64,000 bases of DNA from Hymenoscyphus infarciens (Eukaryota; Ascomycota; Leotiomycetes; Helotiales; Helotiaceae), in NCBI GenBank assembly GCA_001414345.1, contig LLCB01000001.1:372001-436000 (forward strand), in the 5' to 3' direction. The position numbers and the translations under genes are program-made. Below, one piece after another: positions 24,941 through 36,820 of this stretch; within the stretch, counting starts at the first letter, position 1; every line of letters begins with the position of its first letter. The notes under the pieces are model-generated. The model did no database searches and was not told the origin of the DNA. It saw nothing but the letters and a program-made list of their open reading frames with translations.

Positions 24941-25345
24941 GACCTACCTGAGGCCATGGTGATTCTGGAGTAAGTTGGTTGTCGGATCAGCAGGCTTACT
25001 CGATTCACCGACCACAGTACTTATGGCACACAATGCTTTTTTCTTGTGCCGCTTGGATTGCTTTGCCTCATGGTCCATGAACCTTACACACCTAGACGAA
25101 ATTACCAAAGAGATTGCGACCTCGCGACTCACAGCCATCAATTGGCTCAATTTATACACGTAAGCTCCCCCTTAAGGCGTGTGCAAGAGCCGAGCTTTTC
25201 ATTGAGAGGAATGCTAGTTGTCGATTTCATACCGGATCGGCTTCATCCCAGTTGTATTTAAGGTATGGAAGGCCTTCAAAATTCCAATATTGGAAGCATA
25301 CTTCTTCTTCGCATTATTTAGGACCAGGACCACCGAGCTATCAAT

Positions 25346-26273
25346 ATGTTTCTGGCCTCAATTCTGATATGGACCGCCTTGACTGGCGGGTCAATTGTAT
25401 CTGCGGTCCCCAACTATACCCAAGGACAGTTGTATAACCTTACATCCAACTTCTGGGATAATTTTATGTAAGTTATTCACTATGGGCTTGCTTTCCCAGT
25501 GTGTAACTGAGAAAGATACTAGGTATCCAAACAACTGCATACAATCAAAGCTCGTCAACTCTCCGCTCCTTGCGAACAATATCCAAGGAAGAATAGACGT
25601 CACACGCACCTTCGAAGGTGCCGAACTCAACACCGAATATCTCTTCGGAATTTTCTGCAATCTCCAAACCTCCGCCGGTTTTAATGTCATCGGCGCTCCT
25701 GTCAACTATACATATACACAGTTTGTTGGACAAGGAAATCTTGTCTCAAACACGGTTTTAATTCCATTCAACATCTCCAGTCTCGACTTGATCAGCTATA
25801 TTCAGATCCAAAGCTTCATCAACTTCGACGAGGAGGGAAAGATAAGTCAGTACGATGCCGTATTCAAATGGATGGATTGGCAGTTCTCAACCCTCGCAGT
25901 TGCTGCCGCTAAAAAGTTGGGCTTGTCGGAACCAGCTGCGGTCCAGGCCGGTTTGACCAATGCCACCGCAGGGTCAATATGTGCTGCTGAGGCTCAATAC
26001 TGCGTTGGAGACCTGAAACAGTATGCTGATACGAACGCATGTATGAGCTTCTTGACGACCCAAATTCCATTCGGCGAAGCGTGGCAACTTGGAATGAATA
26101 CATTGTCGTGCAGAGATATCCACGTCAACATGGTGCCGTTTAGGCCTGATGTTCATTGCGCTCATATTGGACCTGCTGGTGGTGGTATGTGTGCCGGCGA
26201 AAGAGACTATACAACTTATGTCACGGATCCATATTTCGATGCTCCTACTGAAATGCTGCAAATTCCTGTTTAA
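25346..26273 (+). CDS. Secreted protein with NTF2-like region and Cys-rich C-terminus
   Basis: Two exons, 25346-25467 and 25523-26273, joined across a 55-nt intron (GTAAGT donor, TGTAAC branch, CTAG acceptor), give 290 aa. Residues 1-21 form a signal peptide (MFLASILIWTALTGGSIVSA). The middle (IDVTRTFEGAELNTEYLFG and FDEEGKISQYDAVFKWMDW) resembles SnoaL/NTF2-like folds. The last 90 residues hold regularly spaced cysteines and the motifs CRDIHVNMVPFRPDVHC and HIGPAGGGMC, which I associate with a conserved fungal secreted family of unknown function. Several N-x-T/S sites suit a glycosylated extracellular protein. The function is not known; the fold assignment is inference. A retroposon sits about 140 bp downstream. 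Confidence 0.8.
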
Positions 26274-26410
26274 TATAGATGGAGGAAGATCAAATGGTTA
26301 AGAAAACAATGATTTAGCGAAGGCTCCTTTTGTCACAAAATTGGGCGCGCGTGCTTCTAGGGGTGCCTGAGGCTTCTGGTAGTCTGTTGTACATAATCAA
26401 GATTCTTGTA

Positions 26411-26891
26411 GGTATCACTATGTGATGGATTACGCGAGCGACGCTCGAGTATTCCTATCCAACACCGAACTCATCCCAAAAACAGTATCTTTCATGCTCG
26501 CAAGTGGACTTTTAGCCCAATTCGCAGCATACGCAAAATCACATTCGCCTTTATAAGGCAGAAAGAAAGAGGGACAGCCAGAGCGGCACTTTAACGATTG
26601 TTATCTGTACCAACTAAGCTCTTAAGAGGGCTGTCATTTTATATAACACAACATGTATAGAATCAGAAGGCGAGGTTGGGATAGAGGTCACACAAGGAGT
26701 TTAGTTAATTTGATTTGTTTTATTATTTAAGCCTCTTTTATCTTTCTTTTATCAGCCCTAGATACGGAGCCGACGGCTCGTAACCACATCTATAGACTAG
26801 ACCTAAATAGTACGTCTGCATAGCGCTGCCAAGCAGCTAAATAGACTATTTGAAATAAAAAAATAAAAAAATAAAAAAGGTATCACTATGT
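26411..26891. mobile_element. Retroposon insertion with 13-bp target duplication and A-rich tail
   Basis: The 13-mer GGTATCACTATGT occurs at 26411-26423 and again at 26879-26891. The intervening 455 bp ends in an A-rich tail of repeated ATAAAAAA units directly abutting the second copy. A 3' A-rich tail plus a target duplication of this length is the hallmark of LINE-driven (target-primed) insertion, either a SINE or a 5'-truncated LINE. Internal landmarks are small hairpins CGAGCGACGCTCG (26438) and GAGCCGACGGCTC (26768). No tRNA-like head was recognised. The insert reads in the plus direction. Confidence 0.65.
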
Positions 26892-28830
26892 ATTTTATGG
26901 TTCGGCTCCGAAAAAAAGGTAGCTATTTTGCCTAGAGTGCGATTCCACCGTATAACAGGCCTCGCCCTCTAAGCGTATACAAGCTTAAGCTCGCCTATGG
27001 ATAATTATCAATTTATCTCTATACAAACTTGGCTATATAAGCAACAACCGCTGCAGATGTGGAGGACAAGCAATGTATTCATCTTCGCTGCCTATACTTT
27101 TGGCAGCGTCAGCCTATTTTCTCCTACCTATATAATGCCCTTTATTTTACTAACTCCGGTCTTCTATAGCCTATTAAACTTCTGAGTTAGCCTCTTCTAT
27201 CCTAGCCCTGTGGTGGAGTAGGGCAGGCTTGATAAGATGTTTATCCTATGATTTTATGGAAAAGGAGTTAAAAAGCGGATGGTTTTGTCCCGAAGGAGTC
27301 CCGTTCTCAACATCTCGGAGATTATCCCCTCGTTTCGCTTAGCCAACCCTTGCCTTCCTCCTCATACCCCGGTTTCAGTCAACCTAGCCTCTCCTAGCCC
27401 CTAAATCAATTACCACAGCCTTTCTTTGCCCAGCCTAAGATTGTTGAGTTGCTTTAATCAGCCTGTACCCCAGGCTAGGCTAGGCAGGGAAGATGAAACA
27501 AAGAGGAGAAGAGAGGTGAGAATGTACGCCTAGGGAAAGTACTGGTTGTTGAATTAAAGAAAAAAAATTACATAGAAGGAAAGAGTTCCTCAGGACCGAC
27601 ACGATTTAACAAGCCAAAAGCACCAAGATTTCCATATTCACTTATGAAGGCGCCTGGTGCAGTGGATCGCCGACAATTGTACTACAAAGGATTTCTTGAC
27701 AAAAATCAAAGGCAAAGTTGGTGATAGCCAATCTTATAATATCGCGTTTCAAGGAGACACCTGTTAGGGCCCAAGTCGAGTCAAGTCAATAGAGAAGCTG
27801 TAATTTGTATACTTATCACAATAGTTCTTATAGCAGAACTAGAGTAGTTTTTATATTTGAGAAGCTTCTCCAGCGGAATTACTCGAAGAATTTGTCTATA
27901 TAGTCAGTGAACCTGGTTGTATTACTGTATTAACTAGTTAGTAACGCTAGTGAAGGAGTTGTAATAACATGATAACTGTATTTAGTACCTCTAGCTCTAT
28001 TTATATTATTATACTACGGTATCGTATATTCTATATTATATATAATAACTCGAAGTTTTCCTAGGAAATATTTACGACGAGATATAAATTTTATCGATAA
28101 CAATTAAACGAAATTCTCTCGAAATTAGTCTAAAGGGTTTAGACAATTCTTTGACTCAATGAAACTTAATATATAGCAAGAGGAATAGAAGGACTTCGGT
28201 TCTTTCAAGGTTCTCTTTATTTGTAAGTACAATTTCTCTAACTCTATTAGGAAATATACTTTTTTAGAACGACGAGAAGAGATGATCATAGTGCTTGAGA
28301 CAACTTTTGCTGAAACTTTTATAGCAACGCGTTTAGGTTATTCGAAAGTTCTAAGATAAATAGCAAAACTCGATTTCAGTCTCTATAAACATTCTTATAT
28401 AACAACTCTAAGTCTCCTAATTTTCATAGACTTTCACGGATCTTTTCTTTATTAGAATAGATTTCCGACGATATTTCGCTACTGTAATACTTGAAACAAC
28501 TCTTGCTAGCGCTTGAAATTCTTTGAGTATTTATTGGATTCTTTGTAAGAAATGTTGATAGAGTGGTGTAAAACACTTACTTTAGTGTAAAGTACTATCG
28601 AAATTAATATCGATTGTTTTTTAAACATCTGTATTCCTATCCTTCAACTCACCTTGAGAATGGATTGTTTGAGCTGCGAATGACAGGCTGAGAGCACTAT
28701 TTTCCAAGAACGATCTTTATCCTCTGTCTTGATAATACCTCAAAAAGAAAAAATAAAACAGGCCACTACTCCTCCACCCCCCTCCAGAGTTGAGATAGGG
28801 CAAAAATAACTCAAAAAAGAACAGAAGATG
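26892..28830. other. Decayed repetitive, AT-rich DNA
   Basis: No intact gene. 27.8-28.6 kb is AT-rich with scattered CGAA. A TGTTAGGGCCCAAG string at 27764 resembles the start of fungal Copia-type LTRs, but no second copy or primer site was seen. Probably relics of transposons. Confidence 0.4.
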
Positions 28831-28920
28831 TGATCACTACGAGGGTCGAACTCGCGACCTTGGCGTTATCCGCTTTATGAAATATTAGCACCACGCTCTA
28901 ACCAACTGAGCTAAGCGATC
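28831..28920 (-). tRNA. tRNA-Ile (anticodon AAU) with 16-nt intron
   Basis: On the minus strand all four arms pair: acceptor GATCGCT/AGTGATC with discriminator A, D-arm GCTC/GAGC, anticodon stem TGGTG/CGCCA around CTAATAA, and T-arm GCGAG/CTCGT with loop TTCGACC. A 16-nt intron (28867-28882) sits at the canonical place, one base 3' of the anticodon. After the 3' end, transcription would meet a T6 run (minus strand, 28812-28817), a normal Pol III terminator. Confidence 0.93.
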
Positions 28921-31900
28921 TATTCAGTATTGATTGGATGCAAGTTTCGTCTTTGTTTGTGAATTTGAAGAAATCTGTATGTGGGGTGGTGAAAAATGGG
29001 GGTGGGGCCGTGGAGTTTTCTCGGTCAGTACCTTACGTACCTATGACTGGGTTATTTTGTGGAGAGCTTGCTTCTACTAAGGGTCAAAAGTGCGTATGAC
29101 TTTTAGGTGTTGTAGAAGACTATATTAGTTAGTCGCATTTTTAGATAGGTTACGCTTAAAAATGCTAAGAGAGAAAGAGAGAATAGAGCTATAATTAAAA
29201 TAGGAGAATAGCTTGTTCTTAGCTCTCTCTATTATCTTACTTAGGAAGTAAAAAGAATAGGAGTTTTAATTAAAAGCCAAGAAATAAGTATTTAGGAGTT
29301 ACTATTCTTGATTTACTTCTATATAATAGATAATTAATTTATGGGAATCTAAATTATTATTTAAAAAAGCCTAGATAATAAACCTAGGAAGTTATTAAGA
29401 GGTTAACCCTATACTATAATTTGCCAAGTAGCGTGGAAATCGATTTGGGGGTGTTTTGAGAGAATGCGCCTTCGCAATTCGGGGCAGTTGCTTCCTTTAT
29501 AGAAACTAGAGTCCCATCTCGCTAAACTGATGGAATTCGGGAGTGGGAAGGAAGGAGCTTCCTAGAGATTTTTCGACAGCGGTGGAGGGAAAATATTGGT
29601 TTCACAAGTCACTAGGCCAGCACTTTGCTTTGCGCATACAAAAATGCCATCGTCTTATTTACTCCATTCAACTAATTCCTCTCCCACACTTCACCCCCGC
29701 CATCTGTTTTGACCACAGAAAAGCGTGTATATGGAAGGGAGGATTTTAGTAAACGAACAGACATACAAGCTTACTGCAAAATGAAATCTTGCCCGGCGCA
29801 ATTCTTAAAGTGAGTTTCGAGATGAGCGAGGAAGGTTTGTGATGTTCAAGCAAAGGTGTAGCAGTTGAGGTGACTTGGTAAGTGAAAAGAGCATCACAAC
29901 TCCATTTGTAAAAATGGAGCCGGGTTCAGTTAACCGGAAGGGTTAAAAGAATCAGAAACTCGCTTCCATTAATTTGTAGACCCTTTTGATTAATGGCTAT
30001 TATCAATATTCAAACAAAAAGTGCGAGGGGGAGGGAAGATGGCACGTGAGTTGTGGAGATTTTGGCAGCGTACTATGCAGCTTTCTGGTATTTACTACCG
30101 CTTACCTACTTGAAAAAAGTTAGGCAGCGAGAGGGTGTGTATGTCAACCCGAAAACGGAGGAGACAAACCCAAAGTTAATAATCCCTTGCCCGAGAAAGG
30201 CGGAACAACTTACTTATTTACCACCGCTTTTGATTTGCCATTCCTCTAGTCTCTCGTGTAATTTTAATATGAGAGTGCCAAAAGTAATGACCAATGGCTA
30301 CTCTTACCGATAATAAGCTGCAATGCTATATACCGTGACTTCGGGTCATCGCTGCTCTGCTGCCAAGTAAGTGAACAGCCGATGCGTTATCTACTTAGCT
30401 ATAGCCACAAGTTACAATGTACCGAATTATTTCGCTCGCCAATCAGTCTGTATTGAATTAGCGCACTTACTGTCGTGACGACAGGAATCACAGAGCGCTC
30501 TCTTTTATCTTCAGAGTTACTTCTCAAGACATCACAGATCTCATCTCCGTTTGAAAGGCCAAGAAGGGGGGCTAAAATTCGTAAATCACCCGGAAGCTGT
30601 TTTCCGGAATATTTTCAATGTTGAAAACGAACTTACTCTCGAAAGCAATATAACCTTCATGCTACAAGAAGCTGATTCAAAGAAAACTCAGGGACCCCGA
30701 TGCGGATTTGTCTCAACAGAAGAATCAACCACAGTATACTAAAAGTGACCAGGACCACAAGAACATCGACGACCAAGAAATTCGGTAGCCGAAAGCCATT
30801 TATCCCCAACACTTCCACCTGAGTTTCAACACAAGGGCACGCCTCAAAACTCAACAATTAAACCCAAATAAGCGCAAGTTCAAGCATTCACCCTAATCTG
30901 CACCGTCCTCCTTGACTCCAGTAGGTACTCACAAGAAGCCCTCACCTCTCCTCTCCCCAAGTCACCACGAACCACAACACATGAAAACCCGACACCAAAG
31001 ATCTACAAAACCCACACCCTCAAAAGCTAAAAAGCCATCCTAAATACCGCATCCACCTCGTCCCATATCCTTAAACCCCAACCCCAATCCCAACAACGGC
31101 CCAAGAAAACGCGGGGGGGAAAAACGTGGCAGCCACCTCAGCTTTACCCACCAACCCACCGAGGGACCAAAAAACCCGAAACAATTCCACAAAGAGCGAT
31201 CGATCGATCGATCCAGATTCCAATCAATGCCAACAACCACAAAGGAAGAAAAAAAGACGAAAAAAAAAAAAAACAAAGATGCGACTCGCACTCAATGTCG
31301 TACTTCACTATCTAAAGCGAGTCAGACTATATACCTACACTGGACGCCAGCCATAGCACAGAAAAACCAGTAATTAAGCGAAACCTAGGGGGCCAACCCC
31401 CCCCCCCTTCCCTCCCCTCGCCCTCGAAAAAAGTAAAAAAAATAAAAAATTAGAATAGTAAAAATACTACTATCCTAACTTTAAAATAATAATACTAATT
31501 AATAAAACCCCCCAAAAAATACAAAAAGACAGCCCAAGCCAACAAAAGTACCAATCTATATTCCTTCCCTTCTTAATCCCAAGTAATCGCCCACCATCGA
31601 TCGTATAATCGTATCTAAAAACACTACTCTTCTACACAAGGGAAAGCGCTAAATCTACTACCTTCTTCCTTCTTCCCTCTTAACTTCATCATATATCTGC
31701 GGAACTACTTCCTTTCTATAGAATATAGAGATTTAAAAAGGATTATAGTTAAGAGTTTTTTTTTAATTTTAGAGAGAGAGAGGAGAGAGAGAGGTGTTAA
31801 CTTTCACTTTTAAGTAAGATTATATAATCTAAAAAAGGAAAGAAAAGAGTTATTATATTTTTTTTGTAAGATATTGAAAAAAAACTTTCAAGGAGAGCTT

Positions 31901-32421
31901 TAAAAAAGCTAGCTTAAGAGTTTTATATAATTTGGACCCGGAAGTGTGAGAGAAGGAGCGACCAATTGATTTATAGGCACCTCCAAGTAGCAGGTTGCCA
32001 ATCTTCATCGATGAAGTTGACCAATAGAGAAAAATGCAAATTTGCAACAGCAATATTAACACTCGAACATTTTCTATTATTTCTCTGCGTCAAAAGACCG
32101 CCAGCTATCAACACTAGCCGCCGCCCTATGCATTTTACCCCCAAACTCCATAAAAAGCGTAATAAGCTCAACAGCTCACAGGCCGCAGGTGGTATACCCA
32201 AGGTCCCAATTGGCAATAGCTTCTAGGTCGCTTCCTGGAAACTCCACCTGTCATCTCCCCATCATCATCATTCTTCGTGATTTCATTCAAGACCCCTATT
32301 TTGTGGCCCATATTACTATCCTCCCATACTCCCATTGTTTGTACATCTCAAAACGCCAAAGTGAACCTTCTAGAGATATTATCCCAAGCAGCAAGTATCA
32401 GCCAAACGGACCCTTTTTGGT
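28921..32421. other. Intergenic region with two AT-rich decayed patches
   Basis: No gene supported. 29.1-29.42 kb and 31.43-31.96 kb are AT-rich, poor in CpA/TpG and probably RIPped remnants. Simple sequences include (GATC)n at 31198-31213, poly-A near 31260-31273, poly-C near 31395-31407 and (GA)n near 31772-31792. 32.2-32.42 kb is 3' flank of the zafA gene. Confidence 0.45.
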
Positions 32422-34943
32422 CTACTCTCCCTCACTCTCAGTTTTGGTCTCAGTCTCCGAAACAACACCGCCAACACCGCCAACACCAGCGCCTCCATTA
32501 CGAGTATGCATCGTTTTATGTCTTTTGAGTTGATCTAATCGATGGAAGGACTTCAAACAGCCGGGGAAATTGCAAGTATGAGCTCCTCTCTCGCCATGGG
32601 TCTTTCGATGCTTCGAGAGATTCGACGACTCCGAGAATGCCTTGCCACAGATCTCACATTTGAGTGGTTTTTCCTTGGTATGTGTTCTTTCATGGATGGC
32701 TGTGAATAGGTTAGTATTTGCTGATGACGCTCAATATATCAAGTACTTACTGCATGCGCTCTGTTGAGGAAATCTCTTGCCACAATGCTTACACGCCCAT
32801 GGTTTGTGATTGCTATGCAGATTCATGTGTTGTACTAGAGCTTGCTCGGCAGAAAAGGTCTTACCGCACACATTGCAAGTACAGCATTTAACTATTAAAG
32901 GTTAGTAAATGTTGATCATAAACGGAGCAGGGAGAGGGGGAGGTCTTTTGAAATGTACATATGATTCCATAGTATTTTGTCGGGGGGTTAACGACTTACA
33001 ATTGGTGTGGGTTGCCATATGTCTCTCAAGCTTTCCTCGCTGTGAGAATCCAGAGTTTTCGTTCCCTCTCTTAGCTTCACGTCTGCAACCCTCCCAGCAG
33101 CACTTGTAGCCAGTCGTTTTATCCAGACTTAACAGATGGCCTTGGACGATATGTTCTTGTAGTTTGGATGCGGAGTCAAATGTAGAACCACAAGCCCCTT
33201 TGTTAGCTACCAACCATTTGCACGTGTGGCCATCATCTTCGACTTGAGATTTTTGGCTGGGGACTTTTTGATCCGCCTCTTGATTTTCCTCTTGGCTTGA
33301 CTCTTGACTTGAAAGCTCTCTGCTTAAACGTTCCTCGCTTGACGACTTCCCAGATAAGGTCGCATCTGTGGCTGCATCCTTCGGTACATATGTCGCAACA
33401 CTAGCGGAGGGAGCTTGATTAGGTTGGGGGCCCAAGTCGATATCCTCTGGAGTTTCAAGATGTTGGTGTGTGAGGTGTTGTGAGAATTGGTCCAAATCTT
33501 TGAAAGAAGTATCACAATGTTGAATCCCACACCAAAGCACACCTTGTGATGGTTTGGTATGAGCCTCCGCCAAATGATGTTGGAACGTAACAGGGTCATC
33601 AAGAATTTGATCTGGAGCGCAATCTGGAGCGGGGCATGTCCATCCTTGATCCAGAAAGTCGAAGTCAAAGCCATGATCAACTCTCAAGTGGTCAATTGGA
33701 TCAGGTCCGATGTTGGGTGGGCATGAATTTGGTTGGATAGGACAAGTGAAACCCATTTGGGGAGGAACATGTGTCTTCAAGCAATGTCGCAACAACAGCC
33801 GGTTGCTCTCCAGTGTCTCCTCGCACCCATCCCATCCGCATTTGATGCCAAACATGTCGTTATTGGCTGTATTCATCGATGAATTGTGCCACGAAGGTTG
33901 GAAAAGAGCACCGGCGCCTGATAGATCGGTAAGAGAAGAATTGTATCCAGTTGTTTGTGTATCAAAGTGCTGTAGATTCGAAGCTGGAAGTGCGCTATTT
34001 TGCGAAAAGGGAGTTGAGGTGTTGTTGGCCATTGAAGGTGTCATAGAGGCAGAAGAGAGATGGGCAGAGTCGTAAGCAAACCCTCCAAACGACTGATAAT
34101 TGTGGTCACTTCTCGGATTGCCAGACTGCCCATTCCCATTTTGAAAAGAAGGTTGGGGTGTTGGGGGTGACCAAGCAGACTGAACCGAGTTGTTCCAATC
34201 TTGCAATCTTGTTTCGACAGGGACAACTGGACAATTGATTTGTACTCGAGGGTTTTGTGCATTTTCATCCGGGCATGGGCATACGGGAATATCGCAAGCA
34301 CAGTCCGTACACGATTTCGTTTCCTCTGCATGCGAGTTAGTTTGAATTCTTTTCTCTTCTTCAGATAATCGGTGAGTTGTAAGAAAAGTGAATTAAGATA
34401 GTAGCTTCTACGCTTTCCAAGCAGTAATAGTGAATTGCCCCAAACAGCTTACAGTAGTGACCAAGTTGTGAAAGATAGGGCATCCTTACACTCCCCAAAA
34501 ATCAGCGAAAATTTGAACGTACCTTCGTCGCATTCAGGTTTGGTGCATATAATACCATCCGAGCAACTGCTACAACACGTACTTTGCGATCCCGTCTGTG
34601 AATAGCATTTTTCCACCGGCACCTCTTCGAATCGGGCGCGTTTAGCGTAGGGTTGCTCTGTAGGCTCCGCCGGTCGCGTACGGGCGGTGGTACGGTAGGT
34701 GAAGGTCGTATTATACATCTCTTGCGGACGAGGTCGGAAGGGTTGTTGCATAATCTGAGCCATTGCTTCGTAGTCTACGTCGGAGCTCTTGTATTGATCG
34801 TTCGTGAAGAGATCGAGGGAGTCGAACTCGCTTTGGAAGTCGGAGTGAGAGGCGGAGAGAAGCTGAGGATCGCCTGTCCAACGATTTGACCCGTCGTCGG
34901 AATAGACAAAGGACTCGGGTGGGACGAAGGCCTGGGAATCCAT
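32422..34943 (-). CDS. zafA: Zinc-responsive C2H2 transcription factor ZafA/Zap1
   Basis: Four exons, in transcription order 34943-34523, 34325-33000, 32891-32751 and 32699-32422. Introns are 197, 108 and 51 nt; all phases agree. The product is 721 aa and starts at an ACCATGG context. The N-terminus is acidic/Ser-rich, with a Cys-rich stretch across intron 1 (CSSCSDGIICTKPECDE, then CTDCACDIPVCPCP). Two or three atypical CxxxxC...H zinc-binding units lie near residues 303-430. From about 509 the order is: CKWLVANKGACG finger, CCWEGC...FSQRGKLERHM finger, then four canonical C2H2 fingers (residues about 583-700), including PWACKHCGKRF, PLKCEICGKAFSESSNLSKH and FPGCLKSFHRLDQLKRH. This order and these linkers match ZafA/Zap1, the activator of zinc uptake genes under zinc shortage. 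Nuclear. Identification is from remembered family features, not a search. Confidence 0.9.
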
Positions 34944-36184
34944 GGTTAACACGTTGATGGAGGTGATTGTGATTGTGATTGTGCTTGTGATTGTGCTCGT
35001 GCTCGTGCTCGTGCTTGTGAAACGATCGAAGATCGAGGCCAAAGATGATAGATGCGAGCGAGCGAAAAGCAAGGTATAGAGGTGGGGTGAAAGGTCTGGT
35101 TTGGGGTAGTGGGAGTGGTAGTGGTGGTAGTGGTAGTGGGGGAGATGGGAGAAGAAGTCGAAGCCGAGACTCCAATGTGCCACTGAAGCAGAGAGGATAG
35201 ATATCAAATGTGCCCAGATCAACGCCCGTCAGGCTCAACGACGACGGTCAGAAGAGCGCATGGCGTGCGATGATTTTCTCTGTGTCTCTGGATATGATTT
35301 GCCATATGCCATATGCGTGTCGCTGTCTGGAGAGAGAGAGAGAGAGGGAGGGAGAAAAAAGAGCCTCGAGTCCTGTGAAGCTAAAAGCACCTTGATGGGT
35401 AGGCGGGCGGGCAGGGCTGGCAGGGCTGGCGCAAAAGCGAAAAGTGCAGGGCCAAGCAAGTGGAGTGGAGTGGCTTACCTCGCAAGCTGCCAGCCAGTAC
35501 TGGACAGTCAGTACCTTACGAGATGGAGTCTGTGAATGAATGCCGCCCGAGGCGCCGTCACGCAATGATCTTGGACAGCGGCGCGGCGCGTCTCGAGAAT
35601 GAAGCCAAATTGTGTCGACAAACGAAGATAATTAAACCTTCCCTTGAAGAAGGCTTAAGGCAGTCCCGAGGTCGCGACCAATGCACCCACGTGACTGTTC
35701 CCATGCCCCGCCTGCCATGTTTGGTTGTCTCCCGCACGGCTGTTTTCAGGGCACGTCTTATCTTATCGATTACGCATGCCAGCCTCGGCCTCGGCCGAGG
35801 TGCGGAATCTAGGTAGGGTATCAATGTATCAACATGTCAACTGTTAGCTCCCTAACCTTAATAAAGGAATAGATCCATAAAGGTGATTAACAATTCAAAA
35901 ATCATATCAAATTCACCATCGTGCCTCGCTGAAGCTACACCCAGAGAAAGGAGGTGTCAAACCTTCCCTTCCTTCGCCTACCGATTGTGTGTACCTCTGC
36001 ACTGGCCAAGAATCACCAAGCAAGTACCACCACTTTCCACCCAACCCAACCGCATCAACCTCAGCCTCTACAAGAATGCGCCGGTGACGACCTCCAAACC
36101 CATCCCACTCAACACCCCTCCTCACTCCTTGATACCGCATCGCATCCTCCCCCGCAACAGCCTCAAACCCCCAAAACAGACAGC
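34944..36184. promoter_or_regulatory. Divergent upstream region of zafA and the 36185 gene
   Basis: About 1.2 kb between two divergently transcribed start codons. It holds a GATTGTG/GCTCGTG-type tandem repeat at 34965-35021 next to the zafA start (likely its leader), a pyrimidine/purine-biased stretch at 35080-35160, (GA)n at 35331-35349 and GGCAGGGCTGGCAGGGCTGG at 35409-35428. No specific operator was identified. Confidence 0.5.
34965..35021. repeat. Hexamer repeat in the zafA leader
   Basis: Repeated units of GATTGT, GCTTGT and GCTCGT (6 bp), about nine in a row, 22 bp upstream of the zafA ATG. On the gene strand it reads as AC-rich DNA. Confidence 0.8.
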
Positions 36185-36615
36185 ATGGGAAACCTCTGCG
36201 GCAAAGAATCCTCCCCCGACCCCTTCGCGCAACCCGGTCGAACCCTCGCCTCCGCTCCCCCTCCACCCACCAACCCCACCGCCCCTCTCCCAAAGAAAAT
36301 CGGCGGTCCAGCACGAACGTTAGGGACGCCCAGCACGAATGTAGGAGGCGGTTCACAGCAGCAGGAAGATGCGAGGAGGCGGGCCGCGAAAGCTGCCGAG
36401 GTACATGGCTTCGGAAGAGACGTATATGATGGAAGGCTGATGATGGAATCTTACAGGAAAGAGCGACTGCCGGCGGGAAACCCAAAGGAAAGTTAGCGAG
36501 TCAACTCGAACAACAGAAAAAGCAGACCAGGAACGAGACCTTGGAGGAGACGAGCAAGAATACGAGACGGATGAGAGACGCAGACACCGCTGCGGAGGCA
36601 CAGGCATACAATTAA
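36185..36615 (+). CDS. Small conserved fungal protein with N-myristoylation signal
   Basis: Two exons, 36185-36400 and 36457-36615, separated by a 56-nt intron, give 124 aa. The N-terminus MGNLCGKESS has Gly2 for myristoylation and Cys5 for palmitoylation, so the protein is probably membrane-anchored. The middle is Pro-rich (SAPPPPTNPTAPLPKKIGGP). The second half is a charged helix rich in Ala, Glu, Arg and Lys (ARRRAAKAAEERATAG, KPKGKLASQLEQQKKQTR), probably a coiled coil, ending RDADTAAEAQAYN. I recall similar short proteins in many filamentous ascomycetes, all without a known function. The intron is needed: without it the frame stops at 36496 and loses the helical end. It converges with PRP5, whose stop lies 206 bp away. 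Confidence 0.8.
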
Positions 36616-36820
36616 GTAATATTGAGAGAAGGGACTGGTTCTAGACATCGGCGTGTAGGAGGAGTTCAAGGTAAAGGCTTGCACCATGCCATCAATGGTT
36701 ACGACTAATGAACAATTTTGCAATCACCGCCAAGGTTTTCTGTGAATGGATATATACAAATGCTTTTACATAATTAGCAACCCTAACAGCGCGAGGGTCA
36801 GAAGATCAATCTATGTGGGA

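Noticed and set aside
27764..27790. TGTTAGGGCCCAAG as a possible LTR start
   Set aside because: No second LTR copy, primer-binding site or matching end found.
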